Part shown: in pieces, positions 10,499 to 22,493 of the stretch | Numbering within the stretch: position 1 is the first letter of the stretch | Layout of the letters: the number at the start of each line of letters is the position of its first letter | NCBI RefSeq assembly: GCF_050003625.1 | Contig: NC_134397.1 | Span: forward strand, 154,400,691 to 154,464,690 | From: Haematobia irritans | Lineage: Eukaryota; Arthropoda; Insecta; Diptera; Muscidae | Length of the DNA stretch: 64,000 bases | Direction of reading: 5' to 3' | Translations under genes and position numbers: made by a program | The notes under the pieces: generated by a model | Database searches by the model: none | Told to the model about the DNA's origin: nothing | What the model saw: only the letters and a program-made list of their open reading frames with translations

Positions 10499-12849
10499 TA
10501 TACCCTCCATCATAGGATGGGGGTATATTAACTTTGTAATTCCGTTTGTAACACATCGAAATATTGCTCTAAGACCCCATAAAGTATATATATTCTGGGT
10601 CGTGGTGAAATTCTGAGTCGATCTAAGCATGTCCGTCCGTCCGTCCGTCCGTCCGTCCGTCCGTCCGTCTGTTGAAATCACGCTAACTTCCGAACGAAAC
10701 AAGCTATCGACTTGAAACTTGGCACAAGTAGTTGTTATCGATGTAGGTCGGATGGTATTGAAAATGGGACATATCGGTCCACTTTTACGTATAGCCCCCA
10801 TATAAAGGGACCCTCAGATTTGGCTTGTGGAGCCTCTAACAGAAGCATATTTCATCCGATCCGGCTGAAATTTGGTATATGGTGTTGGTATATGGTCTCT
10901 AACAATCATGCAAAAATTGGTCCACATCGGTCCATAATTATATATAGCCCCAATATAAACCGATCCCCAGATTTGGCTTGCGGAGCCTAAAAGGGAGGTA
11001 AATTTCATCCGATCCGGCTGAAATTTGGTACATGGTGTTGGTATATGGTCTCTAACAACCATGCACAAATTGGTCCATATCGGTCCATAATTATATATAG
11101 CCCCCATATAAACCGATCCCCAGATTTGGCTTGCGGAGCCTCAAAGAGAAGAAAATTTCATCCGATCCGGCTGAAATTTGGTACATGATGTTGGTATATG
11201 GTCTCTAACAACCATGCAAAAATTGGTCCATATCGGTCCTTAATTATATATAGCCCCCATATAAACCGATCCCCAGATTTGGCTTGTGGAGCCTCTAAGA
11301 GAAGCATATTTCATCCGATCCGGCTGAAATTTGGTACATGGTGTCGGTATATGGTCTCTAACAATCATGCAAAAATTGGTCCACATCGGTCCATAATTAT
11401 ATATAGCCCCCATATAAACCGATCCCCAGATTTGGCTTGTGGAGCCTAAAAGGGAGGTAAATTTCATCCGATCCGGCTGAAATTTGGTACATGATGTTGG
11501 TATATAGTCTCTAACAACCATGCAAAAATTGGTCCACATCGGTCCATAATTATATATAGACCCCATATAAACCGATCTCCAGATTTGGCTCTCGAAGCCT
11601 CAAAAAGAAGCAAATTGCATCCGATCCGGCTGAAATTTGGTACATGGTATTGGTATATGGTCTCTAACAACCGTGCAAAAATTGGTCCACATCGGTCCAT
11701 AATTATATATAGCGCCCATATAAACCGATCCTCAGATTTGGGTTGCGGAGCCTCAAAGAGAAGCTAATTTCATCCGATCCGCCTGAAATTTGGTACATGA
11801 TATTGGTATATGGTCTCTAACAACCATGCGAAAATTGGTCCACATCGGTTCATAATTATATATAGCCCCCATATAAACCGATCCCCAGATTTGGCTTGCG
11901 AAGTCTCCAAGAGAAGCAAATTTCATCCAATCCGGTTGTAATTTGGAACATGGTGTTAGTATATGATCTTTAACAACCGTGCCAGAATTGGTCCATATCG
12001 GTCCATAATTATATATAGCCCCCATATAAAACGTTCTCCAGATTTGACCTCCGGAGCCTCTTGGAGGAGCAAAATTCATCCGATCCGATTCAAATTAGGA
12101 ACGTGGTGTTAGTATATGGTCGCTAACAACCATACCAAAATGGTTGCCACTAGAGCCAAAAATAATCTACCAAAATTTTATTTGTATAGAAAATTTTGTC
12201 AAAAATTTTATTTCTATAGAAAATTTTGTCAAAATTTTATTTCTAGAGAACATTTTGTTAACATTTTATTCGGTTCATCATAAAATTTTCATCATTGTCA
12301 AAATTTTATTTCTATAGAAAATTTTGTCAAAATTTTATTTCTATAGAAAATTTTGTTCAAATTTTATTCGGTTCATAATCATGGTTGCCACTCGAGCCAA
12401 AAATAATCTACCAAGATTTTATTTCTATAGAATATTTTGTCAAAAGTTTATTTCTATAGAAAATTTTGTTAAAATTTTAGTTCCGTAGAAATGTTTGTCA
12501 ACATTTTCTTTCCATAGAAAATTTTGTCAAAATTTTTATTTCTATAGAAAATTTTGTTAAAATTTTATTTCTGTAGAAAATTTTGTCAAAATTTTATGTC
12601 TACTTTGTCAAACTGAATTATATACGTATTGGATCGATCTTTTTTGATTTAATATATACCACGTATGGACTTACATACAATTTAGAAGATGGTGTTAGGA
12701 GGTTTTAAGATACCTTGCCATCGGCAAGCGTTACCGCAACTTAAGTAATTCGATTGTGGATGGCAGTGTATAGAAGAAGTTTCTACGCAATCCATGATGG
12801 AGGGTACATAAGCTTCGGCCTGGCCGAACTTACGGCCGTATATACTTGT
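10499..12849 (-). mobile_element. HINE-A, longest 153-bp array
   Basis: The tail hairpin is at 10499. The GTCC microsatellite has ten uninterrupted copies at about 10631-10670. About nine 153-bp units run to 12135, followed by the joint GGTTGCCACTAGAGCC, two minisatellite blocks (a second GGTTGCCACTCGAGCC near 12384 shows an internal duplication) and the head ending ACTTGT at 12849. ORFs on both strands are array artefacts. Confidence 0.85.
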
Positions 12850-13016
12850 TTATCTTTAGTACAATGACTCAATATCTCGGCTAATTAGAATTCATATATT
12901 TAAATCAAAAATGAGTTTTTTACCTTAACGAAAACATTTGCCTTTCTTCAATGATTTACGATTTTAACATAAATATTTTGAACCTTCTTTCAGATAAAAT
13001 TTATTTATTTAAAAAC

Positions 13017-14211
13017 CAGTAAGGAAAGTCTAAAGTCGGGCGGGGCCGACTATATTATACCCTGCACCACTTTGTAGATCTAAATTTTCGATACCATATC
13101 ACATCCGTCAAATGTGTTTGGGGCTATATATAAAGGTTTGTCACAAATACATACATTTAAATATCACTCGATCTGGAAGAATTTGATAGACTTCTACAAA
13201 ATCTATAGACTCAAAATTTAAGTCGGCTAATGCACTAGGGTGGAACACAACGTTAGTAAAAAAATATGGGAAACATTTAAATCTGAAGCAATTTTAAGGA
13301 AACTTTGCAAAAGTTTATTTATGATTTATCGCTCCATATATATGTATTAGAAGTTTAGGAAAATTAGAGTCATTTTTACAACTTTGCGACTAAGCAGTGG
13401 CGATTTTACAAGGAAATTGTTGGTATTTTGACCATTTTTGTCGAAATCAGAAAAACATATATATGGGAGCTATATCTAAATCTGAACCGATTTCAACCAA
13501 ATTTGGCACGCATAGCAACAACGCTAATTCTACTCTCTGTGCAAAATTTCAACTAAATCGGAGTTAAAAATTGGCCTCTGTGGCCATATGAGTGTAAATC
13601 GGGCGAAAGCTATATATGGGAGATATATCTAAATCTGAACCGATTTCAACCAAATTTGGCACGCATAGCTACAATGCTAATTCTACTCCCTGTGCAAAAT
13701 TTCAACTAAATCGGAGTTAAAAATTGGCCTCTGTGGTCATATGAGTGCAAATCGGGCGAAAGCTTTATATGGGAGATATATCCAAATCTGAACCGATTTC
13801 AAGCAAATTTGGCACGCATAGTTACAACGCTAATTCTACTCCCTATGGAAAATTTCAACTAAATCGGAGCAAAATATTGGCCTCTGTGGGCAAATGAGTG
13901 TAAATCGGGCGAAAGCTATATATGAGGGCTATATCTAAATCTGAACCGATTTGGCTGATATTTTGCAAGTTTTTCGAGACTCATAAAATATTCGGATGTA
14001 CGGAATTTGAGGAAGATCGGTTGATATACACGCCAATTATGACCAGATCGGTGAAAAATATATATGGCAGCTATATCTAAATCTGAACCGATTTTTTCCA
14101 AAATCAATAGGGATCGTCTTTGAGCCGAAACAGGACCCTATACCAAATTTTAGGACAATCGGACCAAAACTGCGAGCTGTACTTTGCACACAAAAATACA
14201 TCAACAGACAG

Positions 14212-14246
<35 letters not shown>

Positions 14247-14387
14247 GACATCGCTAAATCGACTCAGAATTTAATTCTAAGACGATCGGTATACTAAACG
14301 ATGGGTCTCAGACTTTTCCTTCGTTACATACATACAAATGCACAAACTTATTATACCCTGTACCACAGTAGTGGTGAAGGGTATAAA
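13017..14387 (+). mobile_element. HINE-C, complete
   Basis: Starts AGTAAGGAAAGTCTAAAGTC with the palindrome AGTCGGGCGGGGCCGACT and subterminal TATACCCTGCACCAC. Units beginning GGGCGAAAGC lie at 13601, 13754 and 13907, exactly 153 bp apart. The tail has the CAGACAGACAGACAGACGG microsatellite (about 14201-14245) and the hairpin TTATACCC...GGGTATAA at 14349-14387. Inverted subterminal repeats link head and tail. Confidence 0.8.
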
Positions 14388-14726
14388 TATGTTTCAAAAC
14401 TATTTTTTAAAATTTTTTAGTGTCTAAAAAACGTTTGTCTAAATTTCGTTCCCCTGAAAACAACTCGGTCGGTGTACCTATCCCCAGAGATAGCTCTTCA
14501 GAATCTACTGTGTGGCTGCTATCATTTCTTAACCATTCGTCTGATAGACCTATTCCATTAACAGTACATTTTATTGTCTATAAGATCACAAAAGCATTTT
14601 GATCTATCGTATTCTGAAATAAAGTTATTCGTGATGGAATTCAAGTGTAATAGTGTGATTGCTTCATATTTGACTGAAAACCCATAAGTGGATTTCATAA
14701 GAGCCCTCCAGCAATTAAATGTGAAT
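14388..14726 (+). other. Unique-looking stretch with a coding-like patch
   Basis: At 14420-14602 a 60-codon frame (SKKRLSKFRSPENNSVGVPI) follows a possible acceptor TTTTTTAG at 14413-14420. It may be an exon fragment. Nothing recognised. Confidence 0.2.
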
Positions 14727-14960
14727 ACATTTTTTGATTCCCTTACCATAGCTCGTTACCATGATACTGGTTGTGTTGCATTCCCGCTTGAATTCAACGT
14801 CAATATAAATCCCGAATATTATCAGAAAATCTACCAAAATTTTACATTTTTTGATTCCCTTACCATAGCTCGTTACCATGATACTGGTTGTGTTGCATTC
14901 CCGCTTGTATTCAACGTCAATAAAAAGCCCGACTATTATCAGAAAATCTACCAAAATTTT
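14727..14960. repeat. 117-bp tandem duplication
   Basis: Copies at 14727-14843 and 14844-14960 begin ACATTTTTTGATTCCC and differ at only a few bases. Each ends with AATCTACCAAAATTTTA, the sequence that starts the HINE minisatellite, so the duplication probably arose by slippage at that joint. The length is a multiple of three, which keeps an ORF (14688-14999) open; I do not consider it a gene. Confidence 0.8.
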
Positions 14961-15356
14961 ATTTCTATAAAAAATTTTGTCAAAATTTTATTTCTATAGA
15001 AAATTTTGTCAAAATTTTATTTCTGCAGAAAATTTTGTTAAAATTTTACTTCTATAGAAAATGTAGTTAAAATTTTATTTCTATAGAAAATTTTGTTAAA
15101 ATTTTATCTCTATAGAAAATTTTGTCAAAATTTTATTTCTATAGAAAATGTTGTCAAAATTTTATTTCTATATGGACTAACTTACAATTTAGAAGACGGT
15201 ATTAAAAAACTGTAAGATACCTTGCCATCGACAAGTATTACCGCAACCCAAGTAATTTGACCGTGGATAAAAGTCTTTAGAAGAAGTTTCTACGCAATGC
15301 ATGGTGGAGGGTACATAAGCTTTGGCCTGGCCGAACTTACGCCCGTATATACTTGT
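14955..15356 (-). mobile_element. HINE-A, 5' half only
   Basis: Minisatellite (to about 15172) plus head ending ACTTGT. The 153-bp array and tail are missing. The next HINE-A begins after only five T's, so it inserted beside or into the end of this copy. Confidence 0.75.
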
Positions 15357-15361
15357 TTTTT

Positions 15362-18300
15362 TATACCCTCCACCATAGGATGGGGGGTATATTAACTTTG
15401 TCATTCCGTTTTTAACACATCGAAATATTGCTCTTAGACCCCATAAAGTATATATATTCTGGGTCGAGGTTAATTTCAGAGTCGGTCTGAGCATGTCCGT
15501 CCGTCCGTCCGTCCGTCCGTCTGTTGAAATCACGATAACTTCCAAACGAAACAAGCTATCGACTTGAAACTTAGCCCAAGTAGTTGTTATTGATATAGGT
15601 CGGTTGGTATTGCAAATGGCCCATATCGGTTCACTTTTACGTATAGCCCCCATATAAACGGACCCCCAAATTTGGCTTGCAGAACCTCAAAGAGAAGCAA
15701 ATTTCTTCCGATCCGGCTTAAATTTGGCACATGGCGTTGGTATATGGTCTCTAACAACCATGCAAAAATTGGTCCATATCGGTCCATAATTATATATAGC
15801 CCCCATATAAACCGATCCCCCGATTTGAACACCGGAGCTTCTTAGAGGAGCAAAATTCATCCGATCCGGTTGAAATTTGGTACGTGGTGTTGGTACAACC
15901 ATGCAAAAATTGGCCCATATCGGTCCATAATTATATATAGCCCCCATATAAACCGATTCCCAGATTTGGTTTGTGGATCCTCTAAGATAAGCAAATTTCA
16001 TTCCGATACGGCTGAAATTTGGTACATGGTATTAGTATATGGTCTCTAACAACCATGCAAAAATTGGTCCATATCGGTCCATAATTATATATAGCCACTA
16101 TATAAACCGATTCCCATACCAAAATTGGTCCATATCGGTCTATAGTTATATATAGCCGATCTCCAATCACACAAAAATTGGTCCATATCGGTTCATAATC
16201 ATGGTTGCCACTCGAGCCAAAAATAATCTCCCAAAATTTTATTTCTATAGAAAATTTTGTCAACATTTTATTTCTATAGAAAATTTTGTCAAAATTTTAT
16301 TTCTATAGAAAATTTTGTCAAAATTTTATTTATATAGAAAATTTCGTTAAAATTTTATTTCTATAGAAAATTTTGTCAAAATTTCATTTCTATAGAAAAT
16401 TTTGTCAAAATTTCATTTCTATAGACAATGTTGTCACAAATTTATTTCTATAGAAAATTTTTATTAAAATTTTATTTCTATAGAAAATTTTGTTAAAATT
16501 TAATTTCTATAAAAAAATTTTGTCAAAACTTTATTTCTATAGAAAATTTTGTCAACATTTTATTTCTATAGAAAATTTTATTTCTATAGAAAATTTTGTT
16601 AAAATTTTATATCTACAACATTTGTTTGTGAACATTTTATTTCTATAGAAAATTTTGTCAAACTGAATTATATACGTATTTAATCGATCTTTTTATACCC
16701 TCCATCATAGGATGGGGGTATATTAACTTTGTCATTCCGTTTGTAACACATCGAAATATTGCTCTAAGACCCCATAAAGTATATATATTCTGGTTCGTGG
16801 TGAAATTCTGAGTCGATCTAAGCATGTCCGTCCGTCCGTCCGTCCGTCTGTTGAAATCACGCTAACTTCCGAACGAAACAAGCTATCGACTTGAAACTTG
16901 GCACAAGTAGTTGTTATCGATGTAGGTCGGATGGTATTGAAAATGGGCCATATCGGTCCACTTTTACGTATAGCCCCCATATAAAGGGACCCTCAGATTT
17001 GGCTTGTGGAGCCTCTAACAGAAGCACATTTCATCCGATCCGGCTGAAATTTGGTACATGATGTTGGTTATGGTCTGTAACAACCATGCAAAAATTGGTC
17101 CACATCGGTCAATAATTATATATAGCCCCCATATAAACCGATCCCCAGATTTGGCTTGTGGAGCCTCTAAGAGAAGCATATTTCATCCGATCCGGCTGAA
17201 ATTTGTACATGATGTTGGTATATGGTCTCTAACAACCATGCAAAAATTGGTCCATATCGGTCCTTAATTACATATAGCCCCCATATAAACCGATCCCCAG
17301 ATTTGGCTTGTGAAGCCTCTAAGAGAAGCATATTTCATCCGATCCGGCTGAAATTTGGTACATGGTGTTAGTATATGGTCTCTAACAATCATGCAAGAAA
17401 TGGTCCACATCGGTCCATAATTATATATAGCCCCCATATAAACCGATCTCCTGATTTGGCATGCGAAGCCTCAAAGAGAAGAAAATTGCATCCGATCCGG
17501 CTGAAATTTGGTACATGGTATTGGTATATGGTCTCCAGCAACCGTGCAAAAATTGGTCCACATCGGGCCATAATTATATATAGCGCACATATAAACCGAT
17601 CCCCAGATTTGGGTTGCGGAGCCTCTAAGAGAAGCAAATTTCATCCGATCCGGCTGAAATTTGGTGCATGGTATTGGTATATGGTCTCTAGCAACCGTGC
17701 AAAAATTGGTCCATATCGGTCCATAATTATATATGCCCCCATATAAAACGTTCTCCAGATTTGACCTCCGGAGCCTCTTGGAGAAGCAAAATTCATCCGA
17801 TCCGGTTCAAATTAGGAACGTGGTGTTAGTATATGGTCACTAACAACCATACCAAAATTGGTCCAATCACAAAAAAATTGGTCCATATCGGTTCATAATC
17901 ATGGTTGCCACTAGAGCCAAAAATAATCTACCAAAATTTTATTTCTATAGAAAATTTTGTCAAAATTTTATTTCTATAGAAAATTTCGTCAAAATTTTAT
18001 TTCTAGAAAAAATTTTGTTAAAATATAAATTTATAATAAAATTTTCATCATTGTCAAAATTTTATTTCTATAGAAAATTTTGTTCATATTTTATTCGGTT
18101 CATAATCATGGTTGCCACTCGAGCCAAAAATAATCTACCAAGGTTTTATTTCTATAGAAAAATTTTGTCAAAAGTTTATTTCTATAGAAAATTTTTGTTA
18201 AAATTTTATTTCTGTAAACATTTTTGTCAAAATTTTCTGTCTATAGAAAATTTTGTGAAAATTTTTATTTCTATACAAAATTTTGTGAAAATTTTATTTC

Positions 18301-18738
18301 TATAGAAATTTTTGTTTTTTGATTTTTTGATTTAATATATACCACGTATGGACTTACATACAATTTAGAAGATGGTGTTAAGAGGTTTTAAGATACCTTG
18401 CCATCGGCAAGCATTACCGCAACTTAAGTAATTCGATTGTGGGTGGCAGTGTTTAGAAGAAGTTTCTACGCAATCTATGATGGAGGGTACATAAGCTTCG
18501 GCCTGGCCGAACTTACGGCCGTATATACTTGTTTGATTTAATGTATACCATGTATGGACTTACATACAATTTTGAAGACGGTGTTAAGAAGTTGTAAGAT
18601 ACCTTGCCATCGACAAGTGTTGCCGCAACCCAAGTAATTCGACCGTGGATAACTGTCTTTAGAAGAAGTTTCTACGCAATCCATGGTGGAGGGTACATAA
18701 GATTCGGCCTGGCCGAACTTACGGCCGTATATACTTGT
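15362..18738 (-). mobile_element. HINE-A, host of a nested HINE-A
   Basis: Tail, array and minisatellite occupy 15362-16693. The head resumes at 18533 and ends 18738. Joining the two flanks gives GATCGATCTTTTTTGATTTA, the same as the uninterrupted copy near 12633-12650. The inner element therefore added no target duplication. Confidence 0.8.
16694..18532 (-). mobile_element. HINE-A nested inside another HINE-A
   Basis: Complete: TATACCC tail hairpin, CCGTCCGTCCGTCCG, about five to six units, joint, two minisatellite blocks (17930-18060 and 18135-18312) and head ending CGTATATACTTGT. Both ends can be placed to within a base because the empty site is known. That places the insertion between T and T, the Helentron habit. 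Confidence 0.85.
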
Positions 18739-19000
18739 TTTTTTTTTTTTGAAAATTGAATTATAAATTTTAAATTCGATTATACTACTTTTGATTCTTT
18801 TGAAAATCTAATCAAAAATTCTAATCACTTTTTAACAAACAAGTCGAAGAGTCAACATCGGATAGAAAGGGAAATAATATTTCTATGGTAACTCAGAGAT
18901 ATTCTACAGACGATCTTACTTACCATTCATTCTTACTGTAATCCATGTACTCTTTGTATATCTTATATAAGTCATAAAAATAATAATCTATTAAATGTAA

Positions 19001-19030
19001 TATTTATTTTCTTTTTATTTTCAGGTGAGT
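19001..19030 (+). promoter_or_regulatory. Candidate recursive splice site (zero-length exon)
   Basis: A 21-nt T-rich tract (19001-19021) runs into CAG (19022-19024) and then directly into GTGAGT (19025-19030). A strong acceptor abutting a near-perfect donor is the ratchet-point pattern known from long Drosophila introns. It may be chance, but the tract and the donor are both good. Confidence 0.4.
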
Positions 19031-19094
19031 TGATATTGCAAAACTGCAATTTCCCAAAAATAAATCATTACCAAATAATAATGGGCTAGATTAA

Positions 19095-19190
19095 GTAAGG
19101 TAAGGGGTGAACATTTCGCTTATCACTGGGTGCTACCCTAATCTAAGCTTAACTCATTCATATCAAGGACCCTAACCTTGACACGAAAGT
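19095..19190 (-). mobile_element. Diverged SINE remnant
   Basis: GTGAACATTTCGCTTATCAC, TGGGTGCTACCC and TAAGCTTAACTC match the 3' half of the SINE at 54922-55273 with many changes. Confidence 0.45.
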
Positions 19191-19871
19191 AAACACTGTG
19201 GTGCCCACTCTACCCCTACTATTGATATTGTGTGACATTAAAAACTTTTCTTAAAACTTCTTTACAAAGACCTCATTCGGAGCACACTTTTTTTACCATT
19301 GCTTTACATTAAATCGATTATTCAACATTTTAATAGGGTATATATCAATCGAATTTTAAAACTTCTCTTAAATGTGTACTTGAAACAATGTTGTGACAAA
19401 AGTCAAACACAGTTGATTTGTGTTAATCATAAAAGCGAAATCTTTTATGAACTCCAACTGCAGTGCTCACTTACTTGCCTTATTACTTACTCTTGTGGCA
19501 CTATCAAAAACCCAAAAAATGTGAACTTTGTACATTATTTAAAGTCCAATAAATCAAACTATAAAAATTTTATTATTACAAATATATAGAGATGGCAGTG
19601 TGGTGAATATACTCAAAAAAAGTTGATTATAAACCAATTCGCTTTGTACTTAGGAAAATAGCTTGTTAAACAAACCTTGACATCCCTAGTGTTCTATTCA
19701 TCTCCCTTCTAAATGCCATAGGAATATACTCTGAAGGATGCAGAATAATGTGTGTTGCATCATTCATATCGTAGTCATTGCATTTCTCCCGAGGGAAGAA
19801 CTATTCTTGGTGTATGTGTTTAAGTTTTCATTTGAACAAAAGCCACCTTCACTTTATCAAGGCAAAGCTAG

Positions 19872-20081
19872 TACCTTCAAACTTTGGTATATTTTTATGT
19901 CCCCGAGGAGCAAACAATGCAAGTTGGGAGACCGATGAAACAAAACCCTTCAACCAACAAAACAGCTGTAACATCAAAAACACCAGCATCATCATCATCA
20001 TCATCATCATCACCACCATCAAATGTGCTGCAACAGCTACCAGCGAACATCATCAACGTTATTATCAGAAACTTTGACTGA
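19872..20081 (+). CDS. Coding-like 3' exon with poly-Ser run, unidentified
   Basis: Open from a possible acceptor (GCAAAGCTAG, AG at 19870-19871) to TGA at 20079-20081. The reading includes YFYVPEEQTMQVGRP, an eight-serine run made of ATC-type repeats, and the end VLQQLPANIINVIIRNFD. There is no in-frame ATG at the 5' side, so it would be a terminal exon. The shifted frames (poly-Ile on +, poly-Asp on -) are also open because of the microsatellite. That lowers confidence. Confidence 0.25.
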   Translation, partial: YLQTLVYFYVPEEQTMQVGRPMKQNPSTNKTAVTSKTPASSSSSSSSPPSNVLQQLPANIINVIIRNFD

Positions 20082-20389
20082 AACAATAGTTTGCTTTAGT
20101 TGAATATTAACAATGAATATGAACGAACATTGTAATGTTTATATTGCATATACTACAAATATATTGGAGTTAGAGGATGGTATGGACAATTTGGAAAACA
20201 GAAAGTAGGAAATATGTTTTTTGAAGGGGAAAGAGACAGGTGAAGCAAGGACTTAGCTCAATGATAATTTTTCCGACACTGACCAACAACAATTGGTATG
20301 TTAACACGCAGTGAAATGAGCATCATGATCACGCAAAAAATATAACGTTTACAAAACCGGTGTAGATTAGCATAGGAGTGGTGGTAGTC

Positions 20390-20515
20390 GACTTAGATTA
20401 TTCAGTCCATTGCGATACTACATATGGTGAACTTCTCTCATAACAATGAGTGCTGCCCCAACCACTAAGTCCGAACCACTTTAGAGAAATATTATTACAC
20501 TTCGAAATGTCTGCG
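20390..20515 (-). mobile_element. Diverged SINE fragment
   Basis: ATTCAGTCCATTG, GTGAACTTCTCTC and CACTTTAGAGAAAT match the SINE body with deletions. Confidence 0.55.
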
Positions 20516-20860
20516 CTTCGGAATAGTAACATATGGAATATACAATAATAGAAAAAATCACGTTCCCAAATCGGAAACAGACGGTAACAAAATGAGACGG
20601 AAACGTTCACAAAAAATCAAGACAGAATGTTCACGATTTCGTCCGCGAACGTTCTCGATTTCATGAATGGCGTTCGTTTTTCTTTGGCCATGAAAAGTCT
20701 TGAAATAATCGTTAAACGTTTTTATGACAACTACGTCGGTGGTACAATGTACTAAAGTGACTGGTGCAGACAAACGAGGTTCGAGTCACGGTATAATAAG
20801 TATAATTTTTTCATGTATAAATAAAATAATCATAGAAATGTATTGTGCAGGACTAAAAAA
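20516..20860. other. Unique-looking DNA
   Basis: No repeat or gene recognised. The GGTACAATGTACTAAAGTGA stretch and the small ORFs have no support. Confidence 0.4.
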
Positions 20861-21774
20861 ACAAGTATATACGGCCGTAAGTTCGGCCAGGCCGAAGCTT
20901 ATGTACCCTCCACCATGGATTGCGTAGAAACTTCTACTAAAGATTGTCATCCACAATCGAATTACTTGGGTTGCGGTAATACTTGCCGATGGCAAGGTAT
21001 CTTAAAACTTCCTAATACCGTCTTCTAAATTGTAAGTTAGTCCATATATATATAAAACTAAACTATATATATATTAAACTAAAAAAGGCCGGTTAAATAC
21101 GTATACAATTCAGTTTGACAACATTTTCTATAGCAATAAAATTTTGACAACATTTTCTATAGAAATAAAATTTTAACAAAATTTTCTATAGAAATAAAAT
21201 TTTGACAAAATTTTCTATAGAAATAAAATTTTGACAAATTTTTCTGAAGAAAGAAAATTTTGACAAAATTTCTATAAAAATAAAATTTTGACAAAATTTC
21301 TATAAAAATAAAATTTTGACAAAATTCTCTATAGAAATAAAATTTTGAGAAAATTTTCTATAGAAATAACATTTTGACAAAATTTTCTATAGAAAAAATA
21401 TTTTGACTAAATTTTCTATAGAAATAATATTTTGACAATTTTTTCTATAGAAATAAAATTTTGACAAGTTTCTATAGAAATAAAATTTTGACAAAATTTC
21501 TATAGAAATAAAATGTTGGTACATTATTTTTGGCTCGAGTGGCAACAATGATTATGAACCGATATGGACCAATTTTGGCATGGTTGTTAACGGCCATATA
21601 GGTTAGGTGGCGGCCATATACTAACGCTACGTTCCAAATTTCAACCGGATCGGATGAATTTTGCTCCTCCAAGAGGATCCGGAGGTCAAATCTGGGGAAC
21701 GGTTTATATGGCGGCTATATAATTATGGACCGATATGGACCAATTTTTCCATGGTTGTTAGAGACCACATACTA
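20861..21774 (+). mobile_element. HINE-A, tail missing
   Basis: Head 20861-21110, minisatellite to about 21520, joint, then about one and a half units. It stops at 21774 against the CCTAA tail of a SINE. A TTAGGTGGCGGCCATA insertion at about 21604-21618 looks like slippage. Confidence 0.75.
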
Positions 21775-22101
21775 GGTTAGGTTAGGTAAGGTTAGGGTAG
21801 GTGGCAGCCCGGTGTATCAGGCTCACTTAGACTATTCAGTCCATTGTGATACCACATTGGTGAACTTCTCTCTTATCATTGAGTGCTACCCGATTCCATG
21901 TTAAGCTCAATGACAAGGGACCTCCTTTTTATAGCCGAGTCCGAACGGCGTTCCAAATTGCACTGAAACCATTTAGAGAAACTTTGAAACCGTCCGAAAT
22001 GTCACCAGCATTACTGAGGTGGGATAATCCACCGCTGAAAAACTTTTTGGTGATCTTGTGTATGCAAAGCGGGCATGCTAACCATTGCACCACGGACAGC
22101 C
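21775..22101 (-). mobile_element. SINE, nearly full length
   Basis: On the minus strand: tRNA-like head (GGGCTGTCCGTGGTGCAATG), body, and a tail of five CCTAA-type repeats (21775-21804). The B-box segment, present at 54980-54990, is deleted, so this copy is probably transcriptionally dead. Confidence 0.75.
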
Positions 22102-22493
22102 CATACAAACGATTACCCAACGTTTCCACAACGTAAGCATGTCTCAAGATTCAGAAAAAGCAAAAATTTACTTGTCATTGTCGTATCAGCTGATCAAAAA
22201 ACAAGCGTCATCGATGAAAAATACGATTAGCGTGAAAATATATTTCATTAAAAATTTAGTATTGTGTTGGTTTCGGTTAAAATGAACGATGAGAAATTAA
22301 TATTTTTCGTGAAATTAATTTTAAATGCAAAAAAAACAAACTTTTTTTCTCCTAGTTCTTGATAGTTTGTTGGTACGTTTTTTTTTCAAGTTGGCTAATC
22401 GCCAAAAAATCATACGTTGCCGTTATGTTACGGCCTGGTTAGATGCATAACCAGGCCTTTACGCTTGAAATCCATCACGAGCAAGTTGATGAA
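22102..22493. other. Unique-looking DNA with a perfect hairpin
   Basis: GGCCTGGTTA (22432-22441) and TAACCAGGCC (22448-22457) are exact complements with a 6-nt loop. The rest is AT-rich with no recognised gene. Confidence 0.5.

Larger units (their letters stand above)
18739..20390. other. Unique-looking DNA, possible host intron and exon
   Basis: Not repetitive apart from a SINE relic near 19095. Contains the recursive-splice candidate (19001-19030) and a coding-like exon (19872-20081). An (ATC)n run lies at about 19985-20012. Confidence 0.4.

Noticed and set aside
10631..10670. GTCC microsatellite as an independent locus
   Set aside because: It is the variable GTCY block belonging to the HINE tail.
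19985..20012. Poly-Ile and poly-Asp ORFs across the (ATC)n run
   Set aside because: Microsatellite translations. Only the Ser frame continues into protein-like sequence.
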